Shown here: positions 24,083 to 36,056 of the stretch, piece by piece | Layout: every line of letters starts with the position of its first letter | Numbering within the stretch: position 1 is the stretch's first letter | Assembly: GCA_009809945.1 (NCBI GenBank) | Contig: WTPW01000606.1 | Location: 173,028-237,027, forward strand | DNA from: Gigaspora margarita | Lineage: Eukaryota; Glomeromycota; Glomeromycetes; Diversisporales; Gigasporaceae | Reading direction: 5' to 3' | Length of the DNA: 64,000 nt | The notes under the pieces: generated by a model | Database searches by the model: none | The model's input: only the letters and a program-made list of their open reading frames with translations | What the model was told of the DNA's origin: nothing | Program-made: the position numbers and the translations under genes

Positions 24083-26263
24083 TTATGACTTGGATATAGT
24101 TTCCTTGATTATAGTTTCGACTTTCTCCTTATAGCTGATACAATCTTGACCACTTTTAGTAGCTTTTTGATACCAATCTGAAGCTTTATTCAAGTCCTTT
24201 GCTGTTCCTTCGCCATATTCATAACATCGAGCAAGTTCATACGCTGAATTAGGTACTCCAATTTCTGCAGCTTGTTGAAGATATTCAAACGCTTTGTTCA
24301 TATCTACATACGTTCCACGGCCTTTTTTATAACACAATCCCAATTTATACATTGCCATTATATTGCCTTTGTCAACTGCACTTTTGAATAATTTAAATGC
24401 TTTAGAATATTCTTGGCAGCTATAATAACAACTTCCGAGTATATATTCTGCTGCTACACATTTATCTTCAATCGCTTTTTTATACCATTCAATTGCATTC
24501 TTCATATTAATCGAGGTTTTCCAACCAACTTGATAACATCTTCCAACAAAATATTTAGCAATAGTATCATTTTCCTTTGCTGCATTAAGAAATATGCCCA
24601 AAACATTCGGGCTATTTTCATTTTCTTTTGTACCAATTTTCCACATATAAAATATTCCTCGAAGGCAAATATATTTTGGCTCATTTTTAAGATATAACCA
24701 AATTAAAACATCATTAGCCGATTTTCCATTTTCAGAGATGTAATTATTAATTGTCTTAGGAACAGATTCTCCTTTGTTAAGCATTTCATAAAGATTTGAA
24801 TAAAGTTCATTTATAAAGGCAATCCTGGAATCTTGATCAGTGAAATTGATTTCTTGTGTTTCACTAAAGATAGTATCAATAATTTTAATGTATTCTTTAG
24901 TGCGTTCTTCAAATTTTGTTTCATCATTATTAATGCCATCAATTGTGATATCCTGAAAAGGTGGATAAATAATATCGTTTAACATTAATGACACTATACT
25001 AATAGATGGTCGGTCATTTGAATTATTCTGCCAACATTCTAAATTCAAAGAATATATATAAGATTCTATAATACTATAGTATAAAAACATAATGGTATAA
25101 ATTATAAACTTACTTTCATAAATGGTAATGTATCCTTGATTTACACCTTGAATTGGTTTCTCTCTAAGACCTTCGATTATTTTCCCTGGTAGGGTCGCAT
25201 GTTCGTAATCATTAAAAGGTGGTCTTTCGCTTGATATTTCCCATAGGAGAACTCCAACACTATAAACGTCTGATTTCATGTTTACTTTACGCCTACGAGA
25301 CTTTCCATCTTTATCTTCCTTTAACATAAAACATTCAGGGTCTATATATGGTACTACTCCAAAAACTTGCCTTGTAGTTTTAGTCTTCATTGAATTAATA
25401 ATACGCTGTGATAGTCCAAAATCTGCCAACTTTAAAGATTCTTGAGATACAAGAATATTACTAGAGTGCTTTTAAGAAATGGAATAAATTATTAACATTC
25501 AAAATTTTATAACAATTATACAAATGAGATTTTGAATTACCAAGTCGCCGTGAACTACATTGGAATCATGTAACCATTTAACAGCACCTTTAAAGTTAAA
25601 ATTCCGTTAATTTAAAAGTAAATATTGCAATCAACTACGTTTTCTGTTTCTTTTTTTTTATACATACCTACTAGTTGAGCTGCAAATTGAATTTTTAATT
25701 CCCATTCAATTTTAGTTGTATTTTTGCACAAATAATCGCTCAAAGTGCCACTATCAGCATATTCAAGTACAAGTGAATACTTAATTCTATTTTCATCTCT
25801 AGGATCTATTTTATATAATAAAATGTTACTAAAATTTATGATTTATAGAAGCAGATAATTGATACGAATATTACCTTCAAATTTAGTTATGCCATAAAAT
25901 TTAATAATGTTCTTGTGATGTTTTACTGAAAGCATATTCTTTAACTGTATATTGTAAATATTTTTAGTATAACTTATAAATACTCATTTATAAAAAAAAA
26001 ATTTTGCATAATATTACTTCATTCATGATTTCTTTACTAATTTCTGCATTGTTCTCAATTTCTTTTAATGCATACGCTTCATATTTATTCCCTTTAATAA
26101 TCATTGCCCTGAATACAATACTATACGCACCACTACCAATCTTTTTTAATTGTTTAAATTCATCATATTTGTACTCTATAATTTTCTCTTCTTTAATTTT
26201 TTCATCAATCCAAGCTTCGTGCATGTTGAAAGAATAAATCATTATCAATATTTTGGTTGACAT
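24083..26263 (-). CDS. Protein kinase (HGDL, non-RD type) with C-terminal Sel1 repeats, copy 1
   Basis: Predicted 603 residues on six exons (minus): 26018-26263, 25875-25944, 25668-25805, 25541-25587, 25114-25468, 24083-25038. The kinase has a Gly loop GSGAYSIV, the lysine in YALKEIE, HGDL (Arg of HRD replaced by Gly), HSSNILV, DFG, PYIDPECF and DVYSVGVLLWE. The C-terminal ~160 residues contain four Sel1-type helical repeats (AKYFVGRCY, AEYILGSCYY, AMYKLGLCYKKGRGT, SAYELARCYEYGEGT). Sel1 repeats usually mediate protein-protein contacts. A second in-frame ATG at 26224 aligns better with the paralog's N-terminus, so the start may be there. Intron 25039-25113 is 75 nt with no stop. Convergent with permease copy 1. 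TKL-like by overall form; catalysis is likely but non-RD. Confidence 0.88.
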
Positions 26264-27720
26264 AAGTTACAATCGGTTTATTTATATCCTTTTGTACAAC
26301 ATTTTACAGATGCCGAAACTGTTTATTGTGTCTATTTTTTTTGGGATATTGGCGTGTGTGATACCATCATCGTTGTAAGATTTTAAAATTTCTTTCAACA
26401 TTAAAATGTATCAAGAAAATATTTTTCATTAATAGAATTAAAACGCTTGTGAAATTCGAATAAAAAATTATATTCTATGTAAAAGCATTTTAAGAGACCC
26501 TCACAAATTTAAAAACCTTCGTATTAGGAAAAAAATCATTATCACAAACACAAGGCATGTTTCAATAATAATATTATTTCTTAAGTTTTTATGAGTTTAG
26601 CTGTTTATAAAAACTTCCAGAACGCATAATATAAATAACCTTTTTCATTTAATCCATTTCATTTAAAGTTAATCGAATATTTATGCAATTTAGAGTACTT
26701 TTCGAAAGTGTAACATTTAGCGAGCAAAAATTAATCAATTGAAAACAAAAACCAAGACGATATCCAGTTGTGAAGAAGGAATAGCACTCATCATGTAGAA
26801 AAATGGGGAATTTAATATATGGGCCTGGAAAACGAAAATAATTACATATAAGGGCACAAAGTAAAATAATTACATAGTGCAAAGCTTAATAAAATATAAT
26901 AAAAATCTTATAAAATATTATAAAAGTATAATAGATTCTAATAAAAATATAGTAAAAAACATATTAAAAATATTATATAAAATGTTAAATTGATGTTTAA
27001 AATATAGGGAAAAATTCTTATATTTTAGGTTTATATGTATTATAACATTGTATATATTATTTTTTTTGAAATTTTCAAATTATTGGCTTAAAAAAATTAA
27101 TGTAATTTCTATAAAACTAATGTATAAAAATTACTTTCTAAAATTTAAAATAGAGAACTACTATTTGTACTATGAATTTGCTATTCATATTAATTTATAT
27201 AGATCGTAACAAAGAATGAGTTAAAGTAAATAGATTTTATAATATTAGTAATTATAGTAAAACTAGCAAAACTTTATAGTATGAATGGTGCACTTAAAAA
27301 TATTATTTTTATATAATATTTGTAGGCAATTGTTATTCATACCTCTATTTTTGCTATTGTATCCTCTATTCCTGTAAAAAATATTTAACTAATTATTACA
27401 TGATGTAATTTTATAATTTTAAATAAAATACATATATAAAATGAACTGAAAGTATAACAGATAAAATTATAGCATTTTATTTAAAAGGGGTATAAATAGC
27501 AAAATAGAAGGTACAAATAGTAATGCCCTATTTGTATTTTTTAGTAGAGATTTGCTATTTAATACCAGAATTGCTTTATTTCAAAAAATATTAAGTGATT
27601 AGAATTAGGATTTCTAAATAAAAATGGGTAAAAAAAAAACTTTTTTGCTGATCTCCAACATCAAATTTCAGCAGCATAAATAAAAAAAACTACAGTTTGC
27701 ACTATATACGAATGCTTTTT
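26264..27720. other. AT-rich intergenic stretch, no gene seen
   Basis: Very AT-rich, with long A/T runs from 26880 on. A 77-codon minus frame at 26649-26882 shows no family feature. No repeat ends were identified. The first ~100 bp presumably holds the promoter of the minus-strand kinase-Sel1 gene. Confidence 0.4.
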
Positions 27721-28370
27721 AACTACTGCCATTCCTTGCAAACAACTCAGCTCAGCTCGGTTACAACTTGCATTGGCCAAGCTAGCTGATGTTTTGGCTC
27801 CAAAGGCCAGAGCCAAACCGTTTATGAGCCGATTAACCTCGAGCTGAGCTGAGCCACTACTCTATATAAAGAAACTATTCACTCGGACACTCTAATGTGC
27901 TATTGAAATTATTTAACGTGTAAAAAGTAAAAAGTCTAGTCACAAATGTGAAAGAAATCTATCTCAACCAATATCAATCATTAAATTTTAGTGATATAGC
28001 CTTTAATTAATATCAAACCTGATTCGATCACTTATTTTAGTTGGCATTTGACATATAGCTCAGAAATAGCATTTTTTTTTTATAGTGAAATTTGGATATA
28101 ATACTTACGCTAGCAATGGTACTCACACCATTTAGGATGTTCCAAATAGTAGCATCACTAACTTACATATTATTGAACGTAAAATCATAGTGAGCATTCT
28201 TAATCGTTTGCTATTGGATATTGAGCATGTGATAGAAATCTATCAGCTCGCGGCTCCACACTTGGCTTCAAGGTCTACCAATAATTTATTAGTAGACCTG
28301 GAGCTGAGCCATTAATCAGCTCAGCTTAGCCATTCAGCTCGCGGCTCAGCTTGAGCAATTTGCATCACTA
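27721..28370. mobile_element. Probable element rich in AGCTGAGC words
   Basis: Both ends are crowded with 'ctcagctcagctcgg' and 'cagctcgcggctcagctt' words in inverted arrangement. The right end 'ttgcatcacta' resembles hAT-like 'tagtgatg' termini. Inside, 'ggtctac' and 'gtagacc' form a small hairpin near 28280-28312. Left boundary and target duplication are unclear. No coding frame. Confidence 0.45.
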
Positions 28371-28734
28371 TAAATTACAACTAATTCTCTCTAGTATACT
28401 TGACCAAATATCTTACAAACAATTTCACACATTTCTACTATAACTTTAGTAGATTTCTACAACAAATATTTCAAACTGTTTTATATTTTTTTCAAAAGTA
28501 GCCATTTAGATTATTTCTATCAAATTCAACAATTATATTATTGCTTACTAAAATCAAATTGATCTTTAAAATAAGTTAACAAAATATATGCATAGCTAGC
28601 CCCCTCTGGAACTAGTACTAATCTTTATCCTTACATCAAGTCATTATAACTACTATAATACTCGGAACAATATAAATCACTCTGTATTTTTTATTATTCT
28701 CTATCCCAAATAAAGATTTGCTCTTTGTAATTTT

Positions 28735-29022
28735 TAGGGGTTTCAAATTCAAATCAAATCAAATATTAGATTAATTTGAATTTGATCAAATCAAATTGGG
28801 CTTAATTTTAATTTTATTTGATTCAAATATTTAAATTTGAAATTGATTTAAATTTTGAATAGTTAATAGTAATTTTTTAAATAAAATTAAATATTTGTTA
28901 AATCAAATCAAATTTGACCATATTTGAATTTGATCAAATCAAAATATTGTCAAATTTGAATTTGAATTTGATTAAATATTTGATTCAAATATTTGGAGAT
29001 CAAATTAAATTACAGAACCCTA
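28735..29022. mobile_element. hAT-like MITE (288 bp), 8-bp TSD
   Basis: Starts 'taggggtttc' and ends 'gaaccct' + 'a'. It is flanked by an exact 8-bp repeat 'gtaatttt' at 28727-28734 and 29023-29030. The interior is almost entirely reiterated 'caaatttgaatttgatc' words on both strands, so it can fold on itself. No coding capacity. Confidence 0.85.
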
Positions 29023-29030
29023 GTAATTTT

Positions 29031-29502
29031 ACATCAACAAACTGATGACTATTTTGATTATATCAGACCATTCTGAAGTAAATTAACATTTATTTATAGT
29101 CCGAACAGGATCTTTGTCCTGACTTAGCCAAATTAGATCACAAATAAAGTTGTCTAAGCTAATACTTCACTAAATTTAGTTTAAAATTATATATATATAG
29201 TATTATTTATAACTAACTTCTGCAAAAATAAATAAATAATAATAGCAAGATCTTATTTGAAAAAAAATAAAAAATAAAAATGTTTAGAACTTCAAAAAAC
29301 CTTAAAAAACTAAAATTTAAATCTTATATCTAACTTTTATTTTAATATATAACTAAATTCTAACCCTATAATTTTAGCTAAAATTATTATAAACTTATAA
29401 TAGTCTTGAAACTACTAGTAGTGTATGAAAATGAACAAAAAATATTTTTTGGACCATGATATGCATATTATACCAAAATGTTTATAACAAGTATAATGTA
29501 TA
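29031..29502. other. AT-rich spacer, no gene seen
   Basis: No open frame of note and no recognised repeat boundary; includes 'atatatatag' and poly-A-like runs near 29260-29290. Confidence 0.4.
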
Positions 29503-29757
29503 GGCTGTTCGAAATTACAATTTCGTTTAACGTTCTCCCCCCCACCAGCTCTAAGAGCTCCCCCCTAGAATTAAACAGGCCAATCAGAACGCTCATCTCG
29601 TTTTCGGATTCCAATAAGTCACGTGCTTATAAGTCAACCAATAATAATGTGTTTATTTTTTGCAATTTTAATATGTTTGTTTAATTTGACCCCCCTCCCC
29701 CCACCACGCTTAAGCTCCTTAAGGGAACGTTAAACGAAATTATAAATTCAAACGGCC
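29503..29757. mobile_element. MITE with ~33-bp inverted ends and C-rich inner flanks (255 bp)
   Basis: Left 'ggctgttcgaaatt...' and right '...aatttataattcaaacggcc'-type ends are inverted, sharing 'aatttcgtttaacgttc' exactly. Just inside lie C-rich runs ('ctccccccccacc', 'cccccctccccccc'), striking in such AT-rich DNA. The flanks are AT-rich and only approximately repeated, so superfamily is unassigned. A 68-codon frame at 29478-29684 overlaps it and is not a gene. Confidence 0.7.
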
Positions 29758-30208
29758 ATATAATATATAGTTAATTTATATTATTCTGTCAGTAATAGAT
29801 TAATCTATTAAAAACTATTAGTTACAAACTAACAATAAATTATAATCTAGTTTTAACTAGTTATTAAAACTGTTTACAAATTTTATGTTAAAAAATTATA
29901 AGCTTAGTTAATTAAAAATTATTAAACTATTTAGATTAATCAGCAGAGGTTTTGATAGGCTAAATTTAAAGCTCTTTATAGAAAATATAAAATCTGATAG
30001 TATTTTTAATTAACTCTGGTACATAAATTATGGAATAGTTACAAACTAGCTATATGCATATAGTATTATAACTTATAACATGTTAATAGATATAATAAAC
30101 TAGTTAGATTGAATATTATTAGTTGTATACATATACCATAATAAATTTCTTTTTATTAAAAAAAATATTGTTAATCTGTAAATATTATATAATATAATAT
30201 TTTAAATA
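29758..30208. other. AT-rich spacer, no gene seen
   Basis: No frame, repeat end or RNA signature recognised. Confidence 0.35.
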
Positions 30209-30396
30209 CAGTCAAATATTTCATAATCACCCTCTATATAAGCACATTATATAAAAATTCTTTTTATAAGCACATCAATTTAAAACCAATATAAAACATA
30301 TAAAAAATTTCTATATAAGCACAAACTCTATATAAACACATTTTCAAAAAAAAGTTAATATAATTCTAACAGAACAATCATAAAGAGGTTTGACTA
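30209..30396. mobile_element. pogo/Tigger-like MITE (~190 bp)
   Basis: Left end follows a TA dinucleotide and reads 'cagtcaaatatttcataatc'; right end 'gattataaagaggtttgact'-like sequence is its diverged complement and is followed by TA. The 'CAGTCAAACCTC' style end is known from pogo/Tigger elements of the Tc1/mariner group. The interior repeats 'ctatataagcaca'. No coding frame. Confidence 0.6.
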
Positions 30397-30530
30397 TATA
30401 TTTTAAATATGTATCAATTTAGCATTTAATAAAATACAGTATTTTGATATTTATATATCAATTATATATAATTAGAAAATTATGAGTAGTTTAATAGAAT
30501 TACCAAAATATTTTATCATCTTTTGTTTTA

Positions 30531-30997
30531 CAGTCAAACCTCGTTATATGGTGCAAACAGTCTAAAGACATCAAATCAATTAATAATTTTTTTAAATTGT
30601 ATCGACTCAATAAAAAATTTTAAAGTTGCAAAATAAAATACATAATTTGATAGCTTTTGACAAAGTTTATCAAACTACGTTTTTATTTTAATTTTTTTTT
30701 GCTTATTATTGAGAAGATGTGATTTTAAATCTATAAGGTTTTAAAATTTTAAAAAACATATAAAATTTTAACCAATTAAATTCAATTTTATAAGCAAATG
30801 ATTGACAAAATTTTCAGCACTACTATAAAAATTTGATGCGATTAAACTATTTGCACCATAGTCATTCTTGATATTGTCACATCTTGTTATAGTCACACTT
30901 TTGTTAAGTCCTACCTATATAAAATTCGATCTTTATATAGTCACAACTTTTTAAAATCACTCTTTTTCAGGGCTGGTGATTGTTTCAAGGCTAACTG
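30531..30997. mobile_element. pogo/Tigger-like MITE (467 bp)
   Basis: Begins 'cagtcaaacctcgttatatg' after TA (30529-30530) and ends 'aaggctaactg' before TA (30998-30999). The ends are diverged inverted repeats of the CAGTCAAACCTC type. The right part has reiterated 'atagtcaca' words. No coding frame; related to the element at 30209-30396. Confidence 0.6.
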
Positions 30998-31073
30998 TAT
31001 ATTTGTTATATGTTTATCATATATTATATTATTATAAAATTTTTATCATGTAATAGTTATATAAACAAAAAAT

Positions 31074-31891
31074 ACCATTCCTGATGGATCATCAGTACTG
31101 TTCCTGATAGGATTAAAAAAAAAAAAAAAGATTTACATTCCGTTCCTGACAGGGCTCTTATGGGAACATCAAAATCGATTTTCATGGCAATGCTTGGTTA
31201 TAATGAAGCTATGGTCATAACGTTAGTTTAGACTTACCTAAACATTGATCCTTAAAATAGTACAGTATTAGGGATGATGATTTCTACGGTGACAAAATAC
31301 CAATTCCGTCCGTGCAAAATGATAATTCTGCAAAAATTCTGCGATCTGGCCAGAACTATACTAGCCGGCCAGCATTGTGGATTTAAATTCCGGCAAGAAT
31401 TAATGTCAGCCGGCATTACGATGGGCAAAGATTTTAAATCCCGGCCAAAAATCGCAATTTTTATAAGCCAATTCCGTGGTCTTTCTGTAAAATTTCGTGA
31501 ACGCAGAAAAACATATCTATGCGAAATTACGATTATGAGCATTACTAGAGACAGTATTTTAAGAATGCTAAAGCAAAAGATTTTAACAATAAAATTATGG
31601 TTGTACTGTATTCGGTTAATTATTTACTGTCCTTGAATTACTTGCCTGAAAACAACATGGGCATTCTTTTCTGCAAATACGGTGAGGATATTTGAATTGA
31701 AAGGTATTGTAAACTATTCCCGATTACTTTTTTTTTTTTTTTGTTGAATTTTATGTTACGTGTCGATCTTATAATTGGCTAACAAATTTTATGCCATAGC
31801 TTTATATTTTTCGACGGTGGTGTAGTTTTTAGATCCCTATCAGGAACAGTAAATCGATTTTTTCTTTTTATCACATCAGGAACATATCCAT
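31074..31891. mobile_element. Element bounded by inverted 'ttcctgatagg' repeats
   Basis: Each border has two copies of a 'ttcctgat' word: left 'ccattcctgatgg' and 'actgttcctgatagg' (31077-31113), right their complements (about 31839-31882). The interior at 31270-31550 is GC-richer, with 'ccggc' words, and keeps a 120-codon plus frame (31274-31636) overlapped by a 96-codon minus frame. Neither resembles a known protein, and overlap on both strands suggests palindromic composition. No target duplication was fixed. Confidence 0.45.
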
Positions 31892-32338
31892 TAGGAGCGT
31901 TATTTTTTGCGTTATATATTATTATATAATAATTATATTTAGCAAAAAATACGGATTTTTGCAAAGTATATAAACAAAAAAAAAAAATTTTATAGTAAAT
32001 TACGTAGCATAACATACATTATATAGCGTAAGTAATTTAGCTTTTCAAAAAAAACGCAGAAATAGATAATTTCAGACGATATAAAATAAGTAAGTCTTGC
32101 AAAAGATGTTGAAAATAAAGAATTAAATATTCTAATTATTTCTTTGATACATGTTCTAGTATTAGCAGCACGAAAACAATAAACAGCACAAAAAAGGGAT
32201 TCCAATTAATTTATTAAGTATTTTCTATTAAATTAAAGGTTTAAACTAACATTAACAATAAAGTAATAATGAATGGTAACAAAAAAATTTTAAATACTAG
32301 ATTGCCAAGAATATCTAATACTGAATTAGCTTATAAGA

Positions 32339-33607
32339 CTAACTATTATTAGATACATATTTTTTATAATCATATAGATACCAAGTAGATACACCGACAA
32401 ATACTGCAATCCAAGAAATAACATATGGCATATAAGATTGATAATTGAGTACCGCGTATTCGCTTTGTGGAATTGGAAAGAAGGGTGCCACAGCAATAAA
32501 AACTATACATAAAAGATAAAGGATGATAATTGAATAATGTACTTTAAATTTATTGTATTCGGCGGATGACAGTCTTCTCTTCACAATCTAATTTAAATTA
32601 GTAAGTAAGTTTTTTTAAGATAACTTGATTAAATAAAAAAATGTGTAAATATTTTATTTTACATACCAATAAGCAAACTGAACTAATACCAAAAAATACC
32701 ATAGCTAAATACTGTGACATACTAGAAAAAAATGGAAAAAAGCTTTTGCCTACCGGGGCAAAAAGAATTATAATTGCGCAATAAACAAATTGTAAAAGCA
32801 ATGCATATTTTGGAATATCATTTGTGTCGTTCCAATGATATAGTTTTTCGGATATTTTTGGTATAAATTTATATTTAGCTGCGTATGTTATAGCTCGAGA
32901 GCCCCTATTTAAGAAAAACGTTAGTAACTTATAATATTTATTAATCGTACAGTATTGGACAACATAAAATATCACCCTTTCTATAAAAGTAATGAGGTTT
33001 AAAAAATTCAAATTATCATAGGTTTGTTTTAGGTAAAAAAAAAAAGTTACAAAATTGTAGAAGAAAAATAAGATATTTTATCCTGTCCAGTACTGTATAT
33101 GATAATACTGTAAATTTTTGACAGCCTTACATAAAGACCATTGCGCCAACACTTCCGAAAGCAGATATAGAGATAAGTATTGATATAATAGTCTTTCCAA
33201 GCTCGCCTGATAGAGTGTTTCCAAAACTTATAGCAATAATATCTTGAGAGTTAATAGCCGATTTAGGATCAACCACCGTTATATAAGCAATATTCATTAA
33301 AAAGTCTGTGAAAAAAAATAATTATAGTATAAGTATTATTACGTATAACTAATGAAATAATCCATTGTGGCGCATTTCCGAATCATTTATACATTCATAT
33401 CAATATGAATTAAGTAATTACGACGTAAATATGGAATATATCCTAATTTAAATTATGATATATTACTACTAAGTAATAAATATAAAGAATTAAAATTTAT
33501 GCTTAATAAGGTGCATTCACTAGGAAAGTGAAAAATATATTGGATAGTAGAAAGAAAGATGTGGAAATATAAGATGACTGGATGTAACGTTGCTATAGAT
33601 CTGTGTG

Positions 33608-33653
<46 letters not shown>

Positions 33654-36056
33654 AAGCTTTAAGTTTTTAAATAAATCAATAATAAGTTTAGTGAACGAAT
33701 ATTTGGATTTGGTGAGATTGAATGACCAAAAGATCCACAAATACGCCAAAATTTTAAATAAATATTATAAAAAAACTTGCAAAGTATAGAAGAAGTGATC
33801 ACACTAAGAATAGATGAAACTTTCAATCTCCGTTCAGGTGAATCTAATTCCGGTGTCAAATCTAAAAAAAAAAAATATTTTTATCAATCAAATTTAATAA
33901 TCATATTTTTTTTTGATGTTAATATCTGGTGATAGTAGTCTGATGGATTATCTTACAATTTAAATTATTCCAACCTTAATATAGATGCATGGAATTAATA
34001 ATAATTTATCGGTGACACTCTAGATAATAATCCTCAATTATTTTTACATACCTTCATACGAAAATAGAACCTATGTTTAAATTTTTTTTAATTCATTTCA
34101 ATACTTTGCGAGTGAAGCCAAAACTAAATCAATAAATTATATATTTATGTATTTGATAGTTTAACATTATTATTAAAATTATGAAATCTAATTCCAATGG
34201 TGGTATTAGAATTATATTCCGTAGGGCGCAAATCTATCAAATTCATAAACTTGTGATTTTTTTTTCGATCAAATATTTACTTCTATCATCGCATATCCAT
34301 AGCAGCCTATTTGTTCTGAAACAGACCGTTCATGGACATCATCAGATGGTGTATTATTAAAAATTCCGATCCAATGATCTTTCGAACGATTGTCACGTAA
34401 GAATGCCAAGCCAATTATTGAAAGAACAACCAAGGCAAGAGTCTTAAATAAAGCGAGTGTCTGATTAATTTTAATGGCTAATTTATTTGAATATGTATGG
34501 TATACGGTGACAGATAATAAAATAACTATTGCCAAAATCCGTAATTCTCTAATAAAAATATATACAGAAAAAAATAAGATTAATTAAACGTTGAAAAAAT
34601 TCAAACCAAAAAAAAAAATTCAACTTACATGTAGTCTATGCCAAAATATATATTCTCGTTTCCATCATTTCCTTTAATTGCGTAGAGAATATATTTAGAA
34701 CACGCATAGGAATCAGCTATAATTGCTCCAGGAAGGATTATACTTTTTAAAAAAAATTTTATTATTAATCAATAATTAATAATGATTACACGTAAAAAAC
34801 CCAAAAATTTAAATCTCAGCAGCTCATTATTTACTGATATCACGTTTAAGTCGAGAATATATAATATGAGTCTCGTTAAATTATAGTCTGTAAATGAAAC
34901 TTTAAATCTTTACTAGATATTTAAATCGTAGAGAAGTGATATACCAGTGCTATAAAAAGTCATATTCATTTATGTCTTAAATTAGCAACACTCATGTGAA
35001 AAAGTTCCAAATTATTTCGGGTCGTGAATCTAACAACTAAAATCACATGATATCCCGATCTCATGATTATTTATTTATATAAAATCCGATACACACAATT
35101 TACAAAGTGCGCGAATAAATCCCAAAATAAGTAAAGGTTATGATCGTAGCTTAACTTATTTTAGGGTTATCTGCCATTAAAACAATGATTAGATAAACTA
35201 ATCAATTATAATTCCGATCAAAATTTGCTAATTATTTATATTTTGAGCTATTTTACTCCAGGTCTAATAAAATACTGATCTATTGTTTGATATTTAATTG
35301 CTGTGATAATTTAAAGTTTTGATCTGGCCTTGGGTTTTAAGAGTCGGAATTAAGTATTGGATGTTTTATGACACCTGTTCGGCTCCGCCTTACTTCGACA
35401 ATTTTACCGACAGCCCATTTAGCAGCTAATCAAATGTTAACCCTAACCCTATGTGATGTTGGCTAAATGAGCTGTCATTGAAATACTTGTCAAAGTAAGC
35501 GGCGCCGTACCTTTTCATGTATACGTACGTTGTCATGACAAAACTGAATATATGTCCAATGTTCTTTCCTTTTTTGTTTTCATCGAACGTTTCTTCAAGA
35601 TATTTTTGCTCCCCTGACCCTTCAGGAAATCTAGTTCCTAACTGTAGAGATTATATAAAGTTAAGTTTTCAATTATTTGATTTTAGTAATGCTTTAATAT
35701 TTTGAGCAATATTTTATAGCAGATAGTAATGTTAGCGATTTTTGCCTCAACATAGATCATGCTGCCAAATAGACTTATAAATCCGCCAGCAATCCATAGC
35801 ATTAAGGCAGATCCAGGAGATTGTGCAAGTCTCCATACACTACTAGGAGTTATAAAAATTCCTTAGGTAAAGTATAAGGGTAATGAGCATCATCGTAAAA
35901 ATATAATAATAATAACAACAACAATAATAATAAACACTAACCAGCTCCAATGATGTGATTAATGTTATAACCTAAACCTGAAAAAGTGTTTATAATTTTC
36001 TTCCTGTTTTCCCTGTTTTCCCTGTTTTCACCTGGAGGAAGATCTTCAAATGACAT
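32339..36056 (-). CDS. Amino-acid permease, APC superfamily, LAT/MUP1-like, copy 2
   Basis: Predicted 501 residues, paralog of the permease at 18111-21404. Exons (minus): 35942-36056, 35746-35861, 35529-35641, 34629-34742, 34281-34548, 34052-34070, 33957-33974, 33781-33861, 33131-33305, 32667-32904, 32339-32587. Exon sizes match copy 1 except for differences of whole codons. GAGIFITPSSVW, SPGSALMLW, VELGTRFPEG, ILYFLMNIAYITVVDP and GSRAITYAAKY are conserved. Intron 8 starts GCAAGT as in copy 1. Intron 2 starts GCAAAA where copy 1 has GTAAAT, so a second GC donor has arisen here. The ATG at 36056 was preferred over the one at 36119 because it gives an N-terminus of copy-1 length. If intron 2 is not spliced the copy is dead. 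Same strand as, and downstream of, kinase-TLDc copy 2. Confidence 0.85.
33306..33780 (-). other. GC-AG intron 8 of permease copy 2 with a 41-A run
   Basis: 475 nt between exons 9 and 8, with donor GCAAGT and acceptor CAG on the minus strand. On the plus strand bases 33611-33651 are 41 consecutive A. The matching intron of copy 1 carries the CACGGG hairpin repeat instead, so each copy was invaded or expanded separately. Confidence 0.75.
34743..35528 (-). other. Long intron 3 of permease copy 2
   Basis: 786 nt. Read on the gene strand, the stretch around 35160-35290 ('gagtaaaatagctcaaaa', 'tgattagttt') matches intron 3 of copy 1. A MITE occupies about 35376-35512, ending fewer than 20 nt from the splice donor. 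Confidence 0.7.
35376..35512. mobile_element. MITE in permease copy 2 intron 3
   Basis: Imperfect inverted ends of about 45 bp: left 'ggctccgccttacttcgac' and 'gacagcccatttagc', right their diverged complements. The centre has 'aaccctaaccctatgtgatg', shared with the MITE at about 43852-44019, so the two are one family. No coding frame. Confidence 0.7.

Noticed and set aside
26018..26263. Plus-strand frames overlapping the kinase-Sel1 exons (also at 24413-24697 and 47492-47722)
   Set aside because: They are shadows of clearly coding exons in another frame or strand.
31252..31636. Overlapping 96-codon minus and 120-codon plus frames
   Set aside because: GC-richer, partly palindromic interior of a repeat element; overlap on both strands and no recognisable motif.
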